A DNA stretch of 64,000 bases from Streptococcus sanguinis (GCF_003943735.1 NZ_RJMV01000002.1:94840-158839); one strand, 5' to 3'. Numbered from the stretch's first letter, positions 1 through 8,833 are shown. The notes: generated by a model not told the origin, from the letters alone. Program-made: numbers and translations.

Positions 1-303
1 TTAGCTACAGTTTCTTTAGGTTTTGGGCTAACTACTATGACTAGTATCGTTAGTGCAGAAGTAGCATATCCAGCCCCATATCCGATTATTGATGAATGGA
101 ATTATGGTGTGAATGATAACTATGGTTATTCTAATTACTATGTTAAATCTCCGAATAATATTGGTTCAAAATCTTCGATAACTAATCTTTGGGGAACTGT
201 TAAGTCATCTGATTCTCAAAAATATGGATGGGCAATGTCAAGTTCAACAAAAAGTTGGAATGATGTTCGATTAAATGCACATTGGAACTACTTTAAATTT
301 TAA
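1..303 (+). CDS. Lactococcin 972-family bacteriocin, 5' end outside window
   Basis: The reading frame is open from base 1 and stops at 301-303. The first ATG at 37 lies inside a hydrophobic stretch (LATVSLGFGLTTM) that looks like the end of a signal peptide, so the real start is upstream of the window. The secreted part is about 80 residues, rich in Tyr, Asn, Ser and Trp, with no Cys and an aromatic C-terminus (HWNYFKF), as in lactococcin 972-type toxins that disturb septum formation. The DUF1430 membrane protein and ABC ATPase directly downstream are the standard partners of this family, which supports the call. Cleavage is probably near VSA-EVAY. Activity is inferred from family only. Confidence 0.8.
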   Translation, partial: LATVSLGFGLTTMTSIVSAEVAYPAPYPIIDEWNYGVNDNYGYSNYYVKSPNNIGSKSSITNLWGTVKSSDSQKYGWAMSSSTKSWNDVRLNAHWNYFKF

Positions 304-323
304 CAATAGTTTATGAAAGTTGG

Positions 324-352
324 AAGACCCAATAATATTATAGGGTCTTTTA
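324..352 (+). terminator. Hairpin between bacteriocin and transporter genes
   Basis: A 7-bp stem (AAGACCC at 324-330 with GGGTCTT at 343-349) and a short T stretch lie between the toxin stop and the ribosome-binding site of the next gene. It could be a partial terminator that keeps toxin mRNA above transporter mRNA. Confidence 0.5.
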
Positions 353-370
353 TAATATAGGTAGGAGCTT

Positions 371-2353
371 ATGAAATTAAAATTAGGTGTTATAGGACTC
401 TTTTTTTGCTTAATTGCTGCCATTGGTCTGGTTAGTATTAGTGATACTCAAAAACCAATACCTTTACCAATTGATGGTGCCTTCTCCATTCAAGGGAAAA
501 GCAATCTTTCTAATGAAGAAGTGTATCAAATGATTAGTGGCCTATCAGAAGAGACAAAAGTTAAAATATACAAGCCGGTGGTTCAGAATTCAGGACAGTT
601 GACTTATATAAATCTTGATGATGCCAGCCATGAACAATTAAAGTCTATACCGATAACAGGGATGTACTATACTCTAGGGGAAATAGATTCAAATGGTTTA
701 AAAAAACTTACGTCTACAGGTCTGCAAGTAGTATATATGGCTTACCCTTGGTATATGGGAGGAATGATACAATTTACTGGCTCTTTAAGATTTTTGTTAA
801 TGATTTCAATTTACTTAACCTTATTAGTTGTTTTATTTGTTGTTAGAGCGAGAAAGATTAAAGAAGGGATGATAAGACGTTCTTTAGGATTGCCTGTGTA
901 TAACCTAAAAAAGGATTATTTAATTTCTGTTACTTTTGAGCTGATTTTAGTTGCTTTATTGATGGTTTTCTATGGCTCTTTTCTGGGGAGTGGTCTCTTC
1001 ACCTATAGTTCCAAGTTATTCTTCTCTCTACTTCTAACCAATTTTATAATTTTTCAAATCATTGATCTCATCACCTTTGTTTTATTTTGGCTGACGATTC
1101 AGGTTGAAAAGCCTATTGAAATTATAAAAAATAAGGCCAAAAACAGCCTCATTTTTATCGTATGGCTTGCGGTTATTTCTAGCATAATAGTTGTTTCAGG
1201 AGTCTTTTTACGGGAAACAAAGGCTAGTCAATCAAAGATAAATATACAGATAAAGCATTTAGAACCATGGAGTGCAGTAAAAGATTGGAAAAGACTAGAG
1301 TTTTTGGGTATTGAAAATGAATCTGTTACTAATGGAGAAGAAGCAAATGACTCAGGAGCTAAGTATATAGAGATTGCTAAAGCCTTAAAAAAACTGGATT
1401 TTATATATATCAAATCATCTTCAGCCTATGTTCCAGATTTTATGAAAACTTCTCATGTTACAGAAGATTTTTCTAAGCAATTAAAAAGTGATGGGATAAC
1501 GAATCCAGAGGTTAATAAAGAGCTGGTTTATATCAATCAAACAGGTGCTAAGGTACAAAATAAAGTTAATGGAACAAACTATCGTATTTTAGATAATAAA
1601 ATAGCAACCATCTATATTCCTAATAAATTTAAAGAGAATAAGGCATCAATCGAGAATACGGTTGTAGCAGAACAATTTACTGGTACAAACTATACAAAAG
1701 ATGATCTTACGGTGCAAGTCATTCCTGATGGGCAAGAATTTTTCTATTTCAATGAAAATGGCAGTAGTGTCCCTGAAAATAAAGATAATCTACCTTTGGA
1801 AAGTGTGACAAATAGTAAGAGTAATATAGTGGTTGTATTAGATACTGATAAAATGGTAGAAACTAACGATTTTATTTTGGCAAGCAATATCATATATAAC
1901 TCACTTTTTAGTCCAGAAGCAATTAAGGACATCAACGATTTGAGTGCTAGTTTGAATTTTTCAATCAATCCAGTCGAGGTTTACCAAACTGTGAAACTTA
2001 ATATTCAATCTTTAGAGCACCAAATTCTCCTTTCAAAAATACTGCAAATAGTTATTTGCGGAATTGTATTTCTACTCATTTATCAATATGCTCAAATGTT
2101 TGTTGCCTTAAAACAGAATGACTATGTCAAAAAAATCATTTTAGGCCTATCGAAAACAGGTATGGCCATTTCAAGTCTAAAATATTTTATGATAACGATT
2201 ATAATGGTTATCTTATTGACATTTATCATGACAGGACAAATAGAGTTATTGTATATTGGTCTTGCTTCTTTAACGGTTTTAATGATGTCAATGATAATAA
2301 GTTTCAGAAAATTATCTGATAGATACACTCAAATTCTAAAAGGGGATGACTAA
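371..2353 (+). CDS. Bacteriocin-associated integral membrane protein (DUF1430)
   Basis: 660 residues. Membrane segments are seen near residues 5-23, 138-157, 190-225, 258-278 and in the last 120 residues, with a large extracytoplasmic region at about 280-555. This permease-like layout is typical of the bacteriocin-associated seven-TM family that sits next to lactococcin 972 toxins. The likely role is the membrane subunit of the ABC exporter or immunity system formed with the next gene, whose start it overlaps by one base (TAATG). The start is fixed by an AGGAG at 363-367. Base composition is clearly more AT-rich than in cinA-recA, suggesting horizontal acquisition. Confidence 0.85.
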   Translation: MKLKLGVIGLFFCLIAAIGLVSISDTQKPIPLPIDGAFSIQGKSNLSNEEVYQMISGLSEETKVKIYKPVVQNSGQLTYINLDDASHEQLKSIPITGMYYTLGEIDSNGLKKLTSTGLQVVYMAYPWYMGGMIQFTGSLRFLLMISIYLTLLVVLFVVRARKIKEGMIRRSLGLPVYNLKKDYLISVTFELILVALLMVFYGSFLGSGLFTYSSKLFFSLLLTNFIIFQIIDLITFVLFWLTIQVEKPIEIIKNKAKNSLIFIVWLAVISSIIVVSGVFLRETKASQSKINIQIKHLEPWSAVKDWKRLEFLGIENESVTNGEEANDSGAKYIEIAKALKKLDFIYIKSSSAYVPDFMKTSHVTEDFSKQLKSDGITNPEVNKELVYINQTGAKVQNKVNGTNYRILDNKIATIYIPNKFKENKASIENTVVAEQFTGTNYTKDDLTVQVIPDGQEFFYFNENGSSVPENKDNLPLESVTNSKSNIVVVLDTDKMVETNDFILASNIIYNSLFSPEAIKDINDLSASLNFSINPVEVYQTVKLNIQSLEHQILLSKILQIVICGIVFLLIYQYAQMFVALKQNDYVKKIILGLSKTGMAISSLKYFMITIIMVILLTFIMTGQIELLYIGLASLTVLMMSMIISFRKLSDRYTQILKGDD

Positions 2354-2976
2354 TGACAATTGAAATTGTGAATGTTACAAAAAAATATGGCTCAAAAGAA
2401 ATATTTACAGATTTAAATTTAACCTTTGAAGCTGGGAAAAGCTACGCCTTGATTGGCGGTTCGGGTTCAGGTAAAAGTACCTTGCTAAACATTATAGGAA
2501 GGCTAGAAAAAATTGACAGTGGAAAAGTGTTAGTTGATAAACAGGATATTTGGAAAACCAAAGAAAGAACCTATTTTAAAAATACTATTGGGTATGTATT
2601 CCAAAATTATTCTTTGATAGAAAACAAAACAGTATATGATAATTTAAAACTCCTCAATAAAGACAAAAAGATTATATCTGAGATACTTGAAAAAGTAGGC
2701 CTTTCTACGGACTATTTAAAACATAAAATATATGAATTGTCTGGGGGACAGGCTCAGCGTGTAGCTATTGCAAGAATGTTAATGAAACCGCGTAAAATTA
2801 TTTTAGCGGATGAACCTACAGGAGCCTTGGATAGTGAGATTGGGAATGAAATCATCAACTTATTATTGAGTGAAGCAGCCAAGAATAATTATGTTATTAT
2901 AGCAACACATGATCCAGCTGTATATAGTAAAGTTGATGTTATCGTTGACATAAAAGATATAGGAAGTCAGGCATGA
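2353..2976 (+). CDS. ABC transporter ATP-binding protein of lactococcin 972 cluster
   Basis: 207-residue ABC ATPase. It has Walker A (GGSGSGKST) near residues 35-43, a Q-loop (VFQNYS), the LSGGQ signature (LSGGQAQRVAIAR) near 130, Walker B with catalytic Glu (IILADEPTGALDS) and the H-loop His (ATHDPAV). It is of the MacB/LolD-like exporter type. The start overlaps the DUF1430 stop by one base and the stop overlaps the next ATG by four, so the three genes are translationally coupled. Export of, or immunity to, the bacteriocin is inferred from context. Confidence 0.9.
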   Translation: MTIEIVNVTKKYGSKEIFTDLNLTFEAGKSYALIGGSGSGKSTLLNIIGRLEKIDSGKVLVDKQDIWKTKERTYFKNTIGYVFQNYSLIENKTVYDNLKLLNKDKKIISEILEKVGLSTDYLKHKIYELSGGQAQRVAIARMLMKPRKIILADEPTGALDSEIGNEIINLLLSEAAKNNYVIIATHDPAVYSKVDVIVDIKDIGSQA

Positions 2977-3464
2977 AAAAGAAAATTTATATTAGTTTGC
3001 TACTAGTCATTGGAGTACTCGCAATCGTCTTAATTGGCAAACAAGTGATTAAAAAAGAAAATTCCAATAAACCTTCGGTGGATTTAACAGTCTATACAAT
3101 CTCTTCGAATGATACCGAAAGATGGGATAAGGTAAGGCAAGTAGAAACAGAAGATGCTGTCTATCTAATATCTGTCAAAGAAGTAGCATCTTCAGAAGAA
3201 GTGTTTTCAAATATTATTGCAGATGGCACTGCTATGGGGTTTGGAGTTAGTGAAGAAGAAGTTAAACAATTTAACAATAATTTAGGAACTACTGTAGTAG
3301 ATGCTAAAAATAATAAATTGATTGGGATAGAATTCTTCACTTTTTCTGATGATGGCAAGGGATTTTCAGTAGCGAATTTTGATTACGGCAAAAAAGAGTT
3401 TAATAATCAAAAAAAAGAAAAGAAAGAGTTCTATAAAAAACTATACGAAGCGTTTAAAAAATAA
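2973..3464 (+). CDS. Membrane-anchored protein of bacteriocin cluster, unknown function
   Basis: 163 residues: one N-terminal membrane segment (about 4-24) after KKK, then a charged extracytoplasmic domain ending in a Lys/Glu-rich tail. There is no lipobox Cys, so it should be a signal-anchor protein. The ATGA overlap with the ATPase gene places it in the same operon. I recognise no domain. It could be an immunity factor or an accessory subunit of the transporter; the sequence alone does not decide. Confidence 0.75.
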   Translation: MKKKIYISLLLVIGVLAIVLIGKQVIKKENSNKPSVDLTVYTISSNDTERWDKVRQVETEDAVYLISVKEVASSEEVFSNIIADGTAMGFGVSEEEVKQFNNNLGTTVVDAKNNKLIGIEFFTFSDDGKGFSVANFDYGKKEFNNQKKEKKEFYKKLYEAFKK

Positions 3465-3632
3465 TTTATGATGACACGACAAACGCATAAAGACAAAAGT
3501 TCCAATAAATTTTTGAAATACAAATCTTGATTCAGCTCATTTGTCAAAGGTAGCTGCAGTTTTACTTTCCTCTTTTTTCTTTACTTGTCTGTTCTCTTTC
3601 ATAATAGTGCGACTATATTCCTTGTTTCATAG

Positions 3633-3668
3633 AAAAAATTCCTTGGTTTTCTAACATCCAAGGAATTT
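3633..3668 (-). terminator. Terminator of the XRE regulator gene
   Basis: An 11-bp perfect stem (3636-3646 with 3658-3668, loop of 11) is followed, on the minus strand, by a run of six T. It lies just after the minus-strand stop at 3672. The gap 3465-3632 otherwise shows nothing I recognise. Confidence 0.75.
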
Positions 3669-3671
3669 CGT

Positions 3672-4082
3672 TTAGTTATCCTTCTGCCTCCAAATCTTTT
3701 CCTTGATAAAGATGCGCAGTTCATAGAAGAGCATAAAGAGGGTGGAGATGAGGAAGCCAGCCATAAAGATATGGTGCAAGTAAGCGAAGGCACCAATATA
3801 AACCAAGATGGAAAAAAGGTAGAGGATGACTAAATAATGCCATTTTTTGGCCTTGCTATCTTCGATAACCTTTTTCTCCAAGCGCTCATCCTCCTTGATG
3901 AGTGTGTCCAGACTGATATCAAATTCCCGACTGATAGCGATGAGATTTCCAATATCAGGGATACCTTTTTCGCTTTCCCAGCGGGCAATGGCAGAGCGGG
4001 AAACCTTGAGTCTTTCTGCCAAAGCCTCCTGAGTGAGTTGATTTTGTTGACGAATGTCTTTGAGCACTTGTGAAATTTTCAT
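3672..4082 (-). CDS. XRE-family transcriptional regulator with C-terminal membrane segments
   Basis: 136 residues. Residues 1-62 form an HTH_3 / Cro-C1 domain (ISQVLKDIRQQ, LTQEALAERL, VSRSAIARWESEKG) and residues about 82-125 contain two hydrophobic segments, so the DNA-binding domain should be tethered to the membrane. Short XRE-plus-TM proteins of this type are common near streptococcal bacteriocin or ABC exporter loci. It is convergent with the lactococcin 972-like cluster, so a regulatory link is possible but unproven. The target promoter is not apparent. Confidence 0.8.
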   Translation of the reverse strand: MKISQVLKDIRQQNQLTQEALAERLKVSRSAIARWESEKGIPDIGNLIAISREFDISLDTLIKEDERLEKKVIEDSKAKKWHYLVILYLFSILVYIGAFAYLHHIFMAGFLISTLFMLFYELRIFIKEKIWRQKDN

Positions 4083-4327
4083 GATGATCTCCTTTCTTCA
4101 AATAAAATTATTTAGATGATTTCCTTTTTTCATCTTTATTATAAAAATAATGAAACCATTTGCCAATAGCATTTCCCTAACAATCCAGTTATTCTGCATA
4201 ACACCAGTCCTTCTTAAAAGTTTTCCACAGCATGTTGACAAGTTTGTCAAGGAGCTTGACAGTTCTTTTTATTTCCTGAAATGAAAATCAACTTTTTTAA
4301 GATTTTTTGTGATAAAATAAAGCCAAT

Positions 4328-4335
4328 TCCGAATA
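4328..4335 (+). promoter_or_regulatory. Candidate ComX (SigX) cin-box upstream of cinA
   Basis: TCCGAATA matches the late-competence consensus TACGAATA at 7 of 8 positions and lies 17 bases before the cinA ATG, where a cin-box belongs; cinA-recA is a known late-competence operon. The spacing leaves a very short 5' leader, so moderate confidence only. Confidence 0.5.
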
Positions 4336-4352
4336 GTAAGGTAGGAGGTTCT

Positions 4353-5609
4353 ATGAAAGCAGAAATTATTGCTGTGGGCACCGAGATTCTGACGGGTCAG
4401 ATTGTCAATACCAATGCCCAATTTTTATCTGAAAAACTGGCGAGTCTGGGGATTGATGTCTATTTTCAGACAGCAGTGGGGGACAATGAAAATCGTCTCC
4501 TATCTGTTTTGGAAATTGCTAAAGGGCGCAGTAATCTGATTATCCTGACTGGAGGCTTGGGGCCAACAGAGGATGATTTGACCAAGCAGACCTTGGCCAA
4601 GTTCTTAAGACGTGAGCTCAATTTTGACTCACAGGCTGTGGAAAAGCTGGATCGCTTTTTTGCTAGTCGACCGGATTATGCCCGAACGCCCAACAATGAG
4701 CGTCAGGCCCAGCTGGTTGAAGGCTCGGCTCCTTTACCAAATGCGACCGGCTTAGCTGTCGGAGGCTTGTTAGAAGCAGACGGAGTGACCTATGTAGTCT
4801 TGCCTGGCCCGCCTAGCGAGCTCAAGCCCATGGTCAATAATGAGCTGGTTCCCCTCTTATCCACAGGTCAGAAATTGTACTCACGGGTGCTGCGTTTCTT
4901 TGGTATCGGCGAGAGTCAGCTAGTGACTATTTTGTCAGAGATGATTGAGCAGCAGAGTGACCCCACCATTGCTCCTTATGCAAAGACAGGGGAAGTTACC
5001 CTGCGATTGTCCACCAAGGCCTTGAGTCAGGCAGAAGCTGACACCAAGTTTGAGGCTGTGGAAAAGGAAATTTTGGCACATAAGACTTTTGAGGGACAGT
5101 CACTGTCAGAGATTTTCTATGGTTACGGTGATGACAATTCCTTAGCTCAGGTGGCTTTTGAGTTGCTGAAGAGTCAAGGGAAGACGATTTCGGCGGCGGA
5201 GAGTCTGACAGCAGGTCTCTTTCAAGCGACCCTGGCAGATTTTGCTGGAGCCTCTTCCATTTTTTCAGGTGGCTTTGTCACCTACAGCATGGAGGAAAAG
5301 AGCCGGATGCTGGATATTTCGTTGGGAGACTTGGAGAAGCATGGAGTTGTTTCAGCTTTTACGGCTGGGAAAATGGCAGAGCAGGCTAGAAAGCTGACCG
5401 AAAGCGACCTAGCTGTCAGTTTGACAGGTGTGGCAGGCCCAGATTCACTGGAAGATCATCCAGCAGGGACTGTTTTTATCGGCTTAGCTAGCGCTGCTGG
5501 AACGGAAATTATTAAGGTCAATATTGCTGGACGCAGTCGTCGTGATGTGAGGAAAATTGCTGTTCTGCACGCCTTCAACCTAGTACGAAAAACTTTATTA
5601 AATAGCTGA
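4353..5609 (+). CDS. cinA: Competence/damage-inducible protein CinA
   Basis: 418 residues from the ATG at 4353, chosen for its GGAGG at 4344-4348; a longer frame from 4281 has no ribosome-binding site and adds residues not expected in CinA. The N-terminal MoaB/MogA-like domain ([35 protein letters not shown]) carries the nucleotide-pyrophosphatase half, and the C-terminal CinA domain ([34 protein letters not shown]) the pyridine-nucleotide amidase-like half. In streptococci it is expressed with recA during competence and helps localise RecA. recA begins 59 bases downstream. Confidence 0.97.
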   Translation: MKAEIIAVGTEILTGQIVNTNAQFLSEKLASLGIDVYFQTAVGDNENRLLSVLEIAKGRSNLIILTGGLGPTEDDLTKQTLAKFLRRELNFDSQAVEKLDRFFASRPDYARTPNNERQAQLVEGSAPLPNATGLAVGGLLEADGVTYVVLPGPPSELKPMVNNELVPLLSTGQKLYSRVLRFFGIGESQLVTILSEMIEQQSDPTIAPYAKTGEVTLRLSTKALSQAEADTKFEAVEKEILAHKTFEGQSLSEIFYGYGDDNSLAQVAFELLKSQGKTISAAESLTAGLFQATLADFAGASSIFSGGFVTYSMEEKSRMLDISLGDLEKHGVVSAFTAGKMAEQARKLTESDLAVSLTGVAGPDSLEDHPAGTVFIGLASAAGTEIIKVNIAGRSRRDVRKIAVLHAFNLVRKTLLNS

Positions 5610-5613
5610 TTTT

Positions 5614-5622
5614 TGGTATAAT
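5614..5622 (+). promoter_or_regulatory. Extended -10 promoter for recA
   Basis: TGGTATAAT lies between cinA and recA, about 45 bases before the recA start. No good -35 is seen, but the extended -10 should suffice. It gives recA a basal transcript independent of the competence promoter. Confidence 0.65.
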
Positions 5623-5667
5623 GACGAAGATGGCCAAAAGATATTTTAGAAAAAACAGGAGAAATAA

Positions 5668-6816
5668 ATGGCAAAGAAACAAAAAAAATTAGACGAAATC
5701 TCAAAGAAATTCGGCGATGAGCGCCAAAAAGCCTTGGATAATGCTCTTAAAAACATTGAAAAGGATTTTGGTAAGGGAGCCATTATGCGTCTGGGCGAGC
5801 GGGCAGAGCAAAAGGTTCAAGTTATGAGTTCTGGCTCTTTGGCTTTAGATATTGCTCTTGGCGCTGGGGGTTATCCTAAGGGACGGATTATTGAAATCTA
5901 TGGTCCGGAGTCTTCTGGTAAGACAACCGTTGCTCTTCACGCAGTTGCTCAAGCGCAAAAAGAAGGTGGTATCGCAGCCTTTATCGATGCTGAGCATGCT
6001 TTGGATCCGTCATACGCGGCTGCTCTGGGTGTTAATATTGATGAGTTGCTGCTGTCTCAACCAGACTCTGGTGAACAGGGACTGGAAATTGCTGGTAAGC
6101 TGATTGACTCAGGTGCGGTGGACTTGGTGGTTGTGGACTCCGTTGCAGCCCTAGTACCACGTGCGGAAATCGATGGCGATATTGGTGACAGCCATGTCGG
6201 CTTGCAGGCTCGGATGATGAGCCAGGCTATGCGCAAGCTGTCTGCTTCTATCAACAAAACGAAGACGATTGCGATTTTCATTAACCAGCTGCGTGAAAAA
6301 GTTGGCGTTATGTTTGGTAATCCTGAAACAACACCAGGTGGCCGTGCACTGAAGTTCTATGCTTCTGTCCGTTTGGATGTCCGTGGTAATACTCAAATCA
6401 AGGGAACTGGTGATGAGAAAGATACCAATGTTGGTAAAGAAACCAAGATCAAGGTTGTTAAAAATAAGGTTGCTCCGCCATTCAAGGAAGCCTTTGTAGA
6501 AATCATGTACGGGGAAGGTATTTCTAAGACAGGTGAGTTGATTAAGATTGCGACTGATTTGGATATCATTAAAAAAGCTGGTGCTTGGTACTCCTACAAT
6601 GATGAAAAGATTGGTCAAGGATCTGAAAATGCTAAGAAGTACTTGGCTGATCATCCAGAAGTCTTTGATGAAATTGACCGCCAGGTTCGTGTACGCTATG
6701 GTTTGATTGAAGGCGATGACTTGGCAGAAGTGGTTGGCAGCAAGGCTGAAAGCCCTGTGGAAACGATGGAAGAAGTGACTCTGGATTTGGACGATGCCAT
6801 CGAAATTGAAGAGTAA
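5668..6816 (+). CDS. recA: Recombinase RecA
   Basis: 382 residues, full length. Walker [10 protein letters not shown] at 79-87, the L2-region sequence [20 protein letters not shown] and the acidic C-terminal tail ([12 protein letters not shown]) are all present. RecA forms ATP-dependent filaments on single-stranded DNA and drives homologous recombination, SOS induction and integration of transforming DNA. The start has AGGAGAAATAA before it. It is partner to cinA upstream and has its own promoter. Confidence 0.99.
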   Translation: MAKKQKKLDEISKKFGDERQKALDNALKNIEKDFGKGAIMRLGERAEQKVQVMSSGSLALDIALGAGGYPKGRIIEIYGPESSGKTTVALHAVAQAQKEGGIAAFIDAEHALDPSYAAALGVNIDELLLSQPDSGEQGLEIAGKLIDSGAVDLVVVDSVAALVPRAEIDGDIGDSHVGLQARMMSQAMRKLSASINKTKTIAIFINQLREKVGVMFGNPETTPGGRALKFYASVRLDVRGNTQIKGTGDEKDTNVGKETKIKVVKNKVAPPFKEAFVEIMYGEGISKTGELIKIATDLDIIKKAGAWYSYNDEKIGQGSENAKKYLADHPEVFDEIDRQVRVRYGLIEGDDLAEVVGSKAESPVETMEEVTLDLDDAIEIEE

Positions 6817-6851
6817 TTTTGCAAAATAGGTCGCAAGACCGATGGTTTTTG

Positions 6852-6860
6852 TGATATAAT
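6852..6860 (+). promoter_or_regulatory. Extended -10 promoter for spx
   Basis: TGATATAAT, about 40 bases before the spx start; -35 is poor. A small GGTC/GACC hairpin at 6829-6840 just upstream may be the end of the recA transcript. Confidence 0.6.
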
Positions 6861-6901
6861 AGACTACGATATTAGTATCGTGTAGCGAAAGGAGTACTTA
6901 C

Positions 6902-7300
6902 ATGATCACAATCTATACTGTCTCAAGTTGTACTAGTTGTAAAAAAGCAAAAACCTGGCTAAACGCTCATCAATTAACTTATAAAGAACAAAATTTAGGC
7001 AAAGAAGGCATCACCAAAGAGGAACTTCTGGATATTTTAACTAAAACAGAAAATGGTATCGCGAGCATTGTTTCATCAAAAAACCGCTATGCTAAAGGTT
7101 TGGGTGTTGACATTGAAGAGTTAAGTGTCAACGAAGTTCTTGATATTATCATGGAGACCCCGCGTATTTTGAAAAGTCCCATTTTAGTGGATGATAAACG
7201 TCTCCAAGTTGGTTACAAAGAAGATGATATCCGTGCTTTTCTGCCACGTTCTGTTCGCAATGTTGAAAATGCAGAAGCTCGTCTGCGGGCAGCTCTCTAA
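6902..7300 (+). CDS. spxA: Transcriptional regulator Spx (ArsC family)
   Basis: 132 residues. The CxxC redox switch is Cys10 and Cys13 (SSCTSCKKAKTWL), and the ArsC-like region TPRILKSPILVDDKRLQVGY is typical. Spx binds the alpha C-terminal domain of RNA polymerase and reprogrammes transcription during thiol or oxidative stress; in streptococci SpxA1/SpxA2 also affect H2O2 production and competence. Proximity to recA is the usual streptococcal arrangement. The start has AAAGGAG at 6888-6894. Which of the two paralogues it is cannot be fixed without an alignment. Confidence 0.93.
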   Translation: MITIYTVSSCTSCKKAKTWLNAHQLTYKEQNLGKEGITKEELLDILTKTENGIASIVSSKNRYAKGLGVDIEELSVNEVLDIIMETPRILKSPILVDDKRLQVGYKEDDIRAFLPRSVRNVENAEARLRAAL

Positions 7301-7317
7301 TCTTTGAATATAACTGA

Positions 7318-7350
7318 AAGAGTCGGGAAGAGAATCTCGGCTCTTCTTTT
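7318..7350 (+). terminator. Terminator after spx
   Basis: Stem AAGAGTC 7318-7324 with GGCTCTT 7339-7345 (one G-U pair), followed by CTTTT. Confidence 0.7.
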
Positions 7351-7387
7351 GGTTCGGGTTGACAGAGGGCTTTGGCGACTGGATGGA

Positions 7388-7415
7388 TTGACAAGGGGCA
7401 GAACTGTGATACAAT
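7388..7415 (+). promoter_or_regulatory. Promoter of first DUF1307-like lipoprotein gene
   Basis: TTGACA at 7388-7393, 16-base spacer, TGATACAAT extended -10 ending at 7415. GAGGAGG follows before the ATG at 7436. Confidence 0.8.
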
Positions 7416-7435
7416 ATCTCTGAGGAGGATGGAAG

Positions 7436-8008
7436 ATGAAGAAAATTTTAGTAGGACTGGGATTGAGTGTGGCACTGCTAGCAGGCTGTGGACATAAAAA
7501 GACAGAGACGAATTCGAATGCGGCTGACAAGAAAGAAATCAGCAATAATCTGCCTATCATTGATAATGCCAAGCAGCAGGAAGTGATTACTCGAACGCTT
7601 GTTTTTCCAAAGGATGAACGAGGAAACCAGCAGAGTCAGACGGTGACTTATCAGGGAGAGCATTTTAAACGCTTGGTCATTGAAAGGCTGACTACGACTG
7701 ATGATGAGATGAAAGAAGCCATCAAACAAATGGGGCTGGAGGAAGCGCAGAAGTCGCTCAATGAGTCACTGGAGCAGGATGCAGACTATGTGCAGGCTCG
7801 TGGACTTCAAGGCTTTAGCGGCTCAGTCACTATTTTGAATGAGAACGAGCTGAAAATGACGTCCACTTATGACTTTGAGAGTTTGGATATCGAAAAAGCA
7901 GCAGCTATGCCTTATTTTCAAAATCTCAAGCTCAAAGAAATGATTAAGCTGACGCCAGAAGAATATATCAACAATCTCCTGATGAATGGAGCAGAAGAGC
8001 AGAAATAA
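7436..8008 (+). CDS. YehR-like (DUF1307) lipoprotein, copy 1
   Basis: 190 residues with a lipoprotein signal (lipobox LLAGC, Cys near residue 19), so it is anchored to the outer face of the membrane. The rest is soluble with a strand-helix-strand feel (TRTLVFPKDERGNQQSQTVTYQG...), resembling the DUF1307/YehR family whose function is unknown. The next gene encodes a diverged paralogue of similar length with the same closing pattern (LDIEKAAAMPYFQNL versus LDYEAAKKLPNYAQL). Each has its own promoter and terminator. Family assignment is from memory. Confidence 0.75.
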   Translation: MKKILVGLGLSVALLAGCGHKKTETNSNAADKKEISNNLPIIDNAKQQEVITRTLVFPKDERGNQQSQTVTYQGEHFKRLVIERLTTTDDEMKEAIKQMGLEEAQKSLNESLEQDADYVQARGLQGFSGSVTILNENELKMTSTYDFESLDIEKAAAMPYFQNLKLKEMIKLTPEEYINNLLMNGAEEQK

Positions 8009-8021
8009 GCTGCTCTTTTTT
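7995..8021 (+). terminator. Terminator overlapping the end of the first lipoprotein gene
   Basis: 8-bp stem AAGAGCAG 7995-8002 with CTGCTCTT 8010-8017 and a T run. The left arm is inside the coding sequence. Confidence 0.8.
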
Positions 8022-8052
8022 ATTACATTTTAATGACAGAGTGACAATCAGT

Positions 8053-8082
8053 TTGACAGCGCCGTTTTTATAATGATATGAT
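8053..8082 (+). promoter_or_regulatory. Promoter of second DUF1307-like lipoprotein gene
   Basis: TTGACA at 8053-8058 and TATGAT at 8077-8082 (18-base spacer); a TGATAAAAT also overlaps here. Confidence 0.6.
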
Positions 8083-8113
8083 AAAATCAGCTCAATATTG
8101 AAGGAGATAAGAC

Positions 8114-8656
8114 ATGAGAAAATTAATTGTCTTTTTGCTGGCAGCTTTGGCAATCTTAACAGCCTGCGGTCAGCAGTCAAATAACAGTTCATCCTCACAG
8201 GGAGGAGCTGGAAAAGGAGATATTGTCACTAAGTCCTATAAAACTGAGAAGCAATTAGAACATGGAAAAGAAACCAGAATCTTAACCGTCAGCTACAGCG
8301 GACAGAAGTATGAGAAGGTTATCCTGCATGTCAGCAAGGCTATTCCTGACAACATCAAGGAAGCTCTGTCAAAACAGGATGTTTCCACCGTAAAGAAGGA
8401 AATGCTGTCTTTGATCGAGGAAGCACTGGGGCTGAAAGAGGCGGTGAATATCACCGGTCTTGACTTGAAAACAGATATGACAGCGGAAGAGATTTCTCTG
8501 GAGATGACTATCGATCCTGAGAATCTAGACTACGAAGCAGCCAAAAAGCTTCCAAACTACGCGCAGCTGTTTGAGCAAATCGAGACCCTGAGTCCGGAAG
8601 AATTGCTTAACAAGTTTAAGGGAAGCGACGGTGTGGAAGTGCCGTCTTCAAATTAG
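8114..8656 (+). CDS. YehR-like (DUF1307) lipoprotein, copy 2
   Basis: 180 residues. The signal peptide ends at the lipobox LTAC (Cys near 19), followed by a Ser/Asn-rich linker and a soluble domain (RILTVSYSGQKYEKVILHVSK) that parallels the preceding gene. Two adjacent, separately transcribed paralogues suggest an old duplication. GAAGGAGA precedes the ATG. Function unknown. Confidence 0.75.
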   Translation: MRKLIVFLLAALAILTACGQQSNNSSSSQGGAGKGDIVTKSYKTEKQLEHGKETRILTVSYSGQKYEKVILHVSKAIPDNIKEALSKQDVSTVKKEMLSLIEEALGLKEAVNITGLDLKTDMTAEEISLEMTIDPENLDYEAAKKLPNYAQLFEQIETLSPEELLNKFKGSDGVEVPSSN

Positions 8657-8665
8657 GAAGTTTCC

Positions 8666-8695
8666 ATCCAGTTCTCTGAAGAGAGCTGGATTTTT
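8666..8695 (+). terminator. Terminator after second lipoprotein
   Basis: 11-bp stem 8666-8676 with 8681-8691 (one G-U pair), tetraloop, then five T. Confidence 0.85.
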
Positions 8696-8833
8696 GCTGG
8701 ATTTCAGAGTCAGACTTCGGATAAATATTAGCTAAAGCTTATTGAAAAATTAGGAGAATTCGGGTGAATTAAATTTGTGAAAAGCCTATAATTATGCTAT
8801 AATAGGGATATTCTAAAGAAAGAGGGTGTAATT

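Noticed and set aside
4281..4352. Upstream extension of cinA to an ATG at 4281
   Set aside because: The GGAGG before 4353 and the usual CinA N-terminus fix the later start; the extension overlaps the promoter region.
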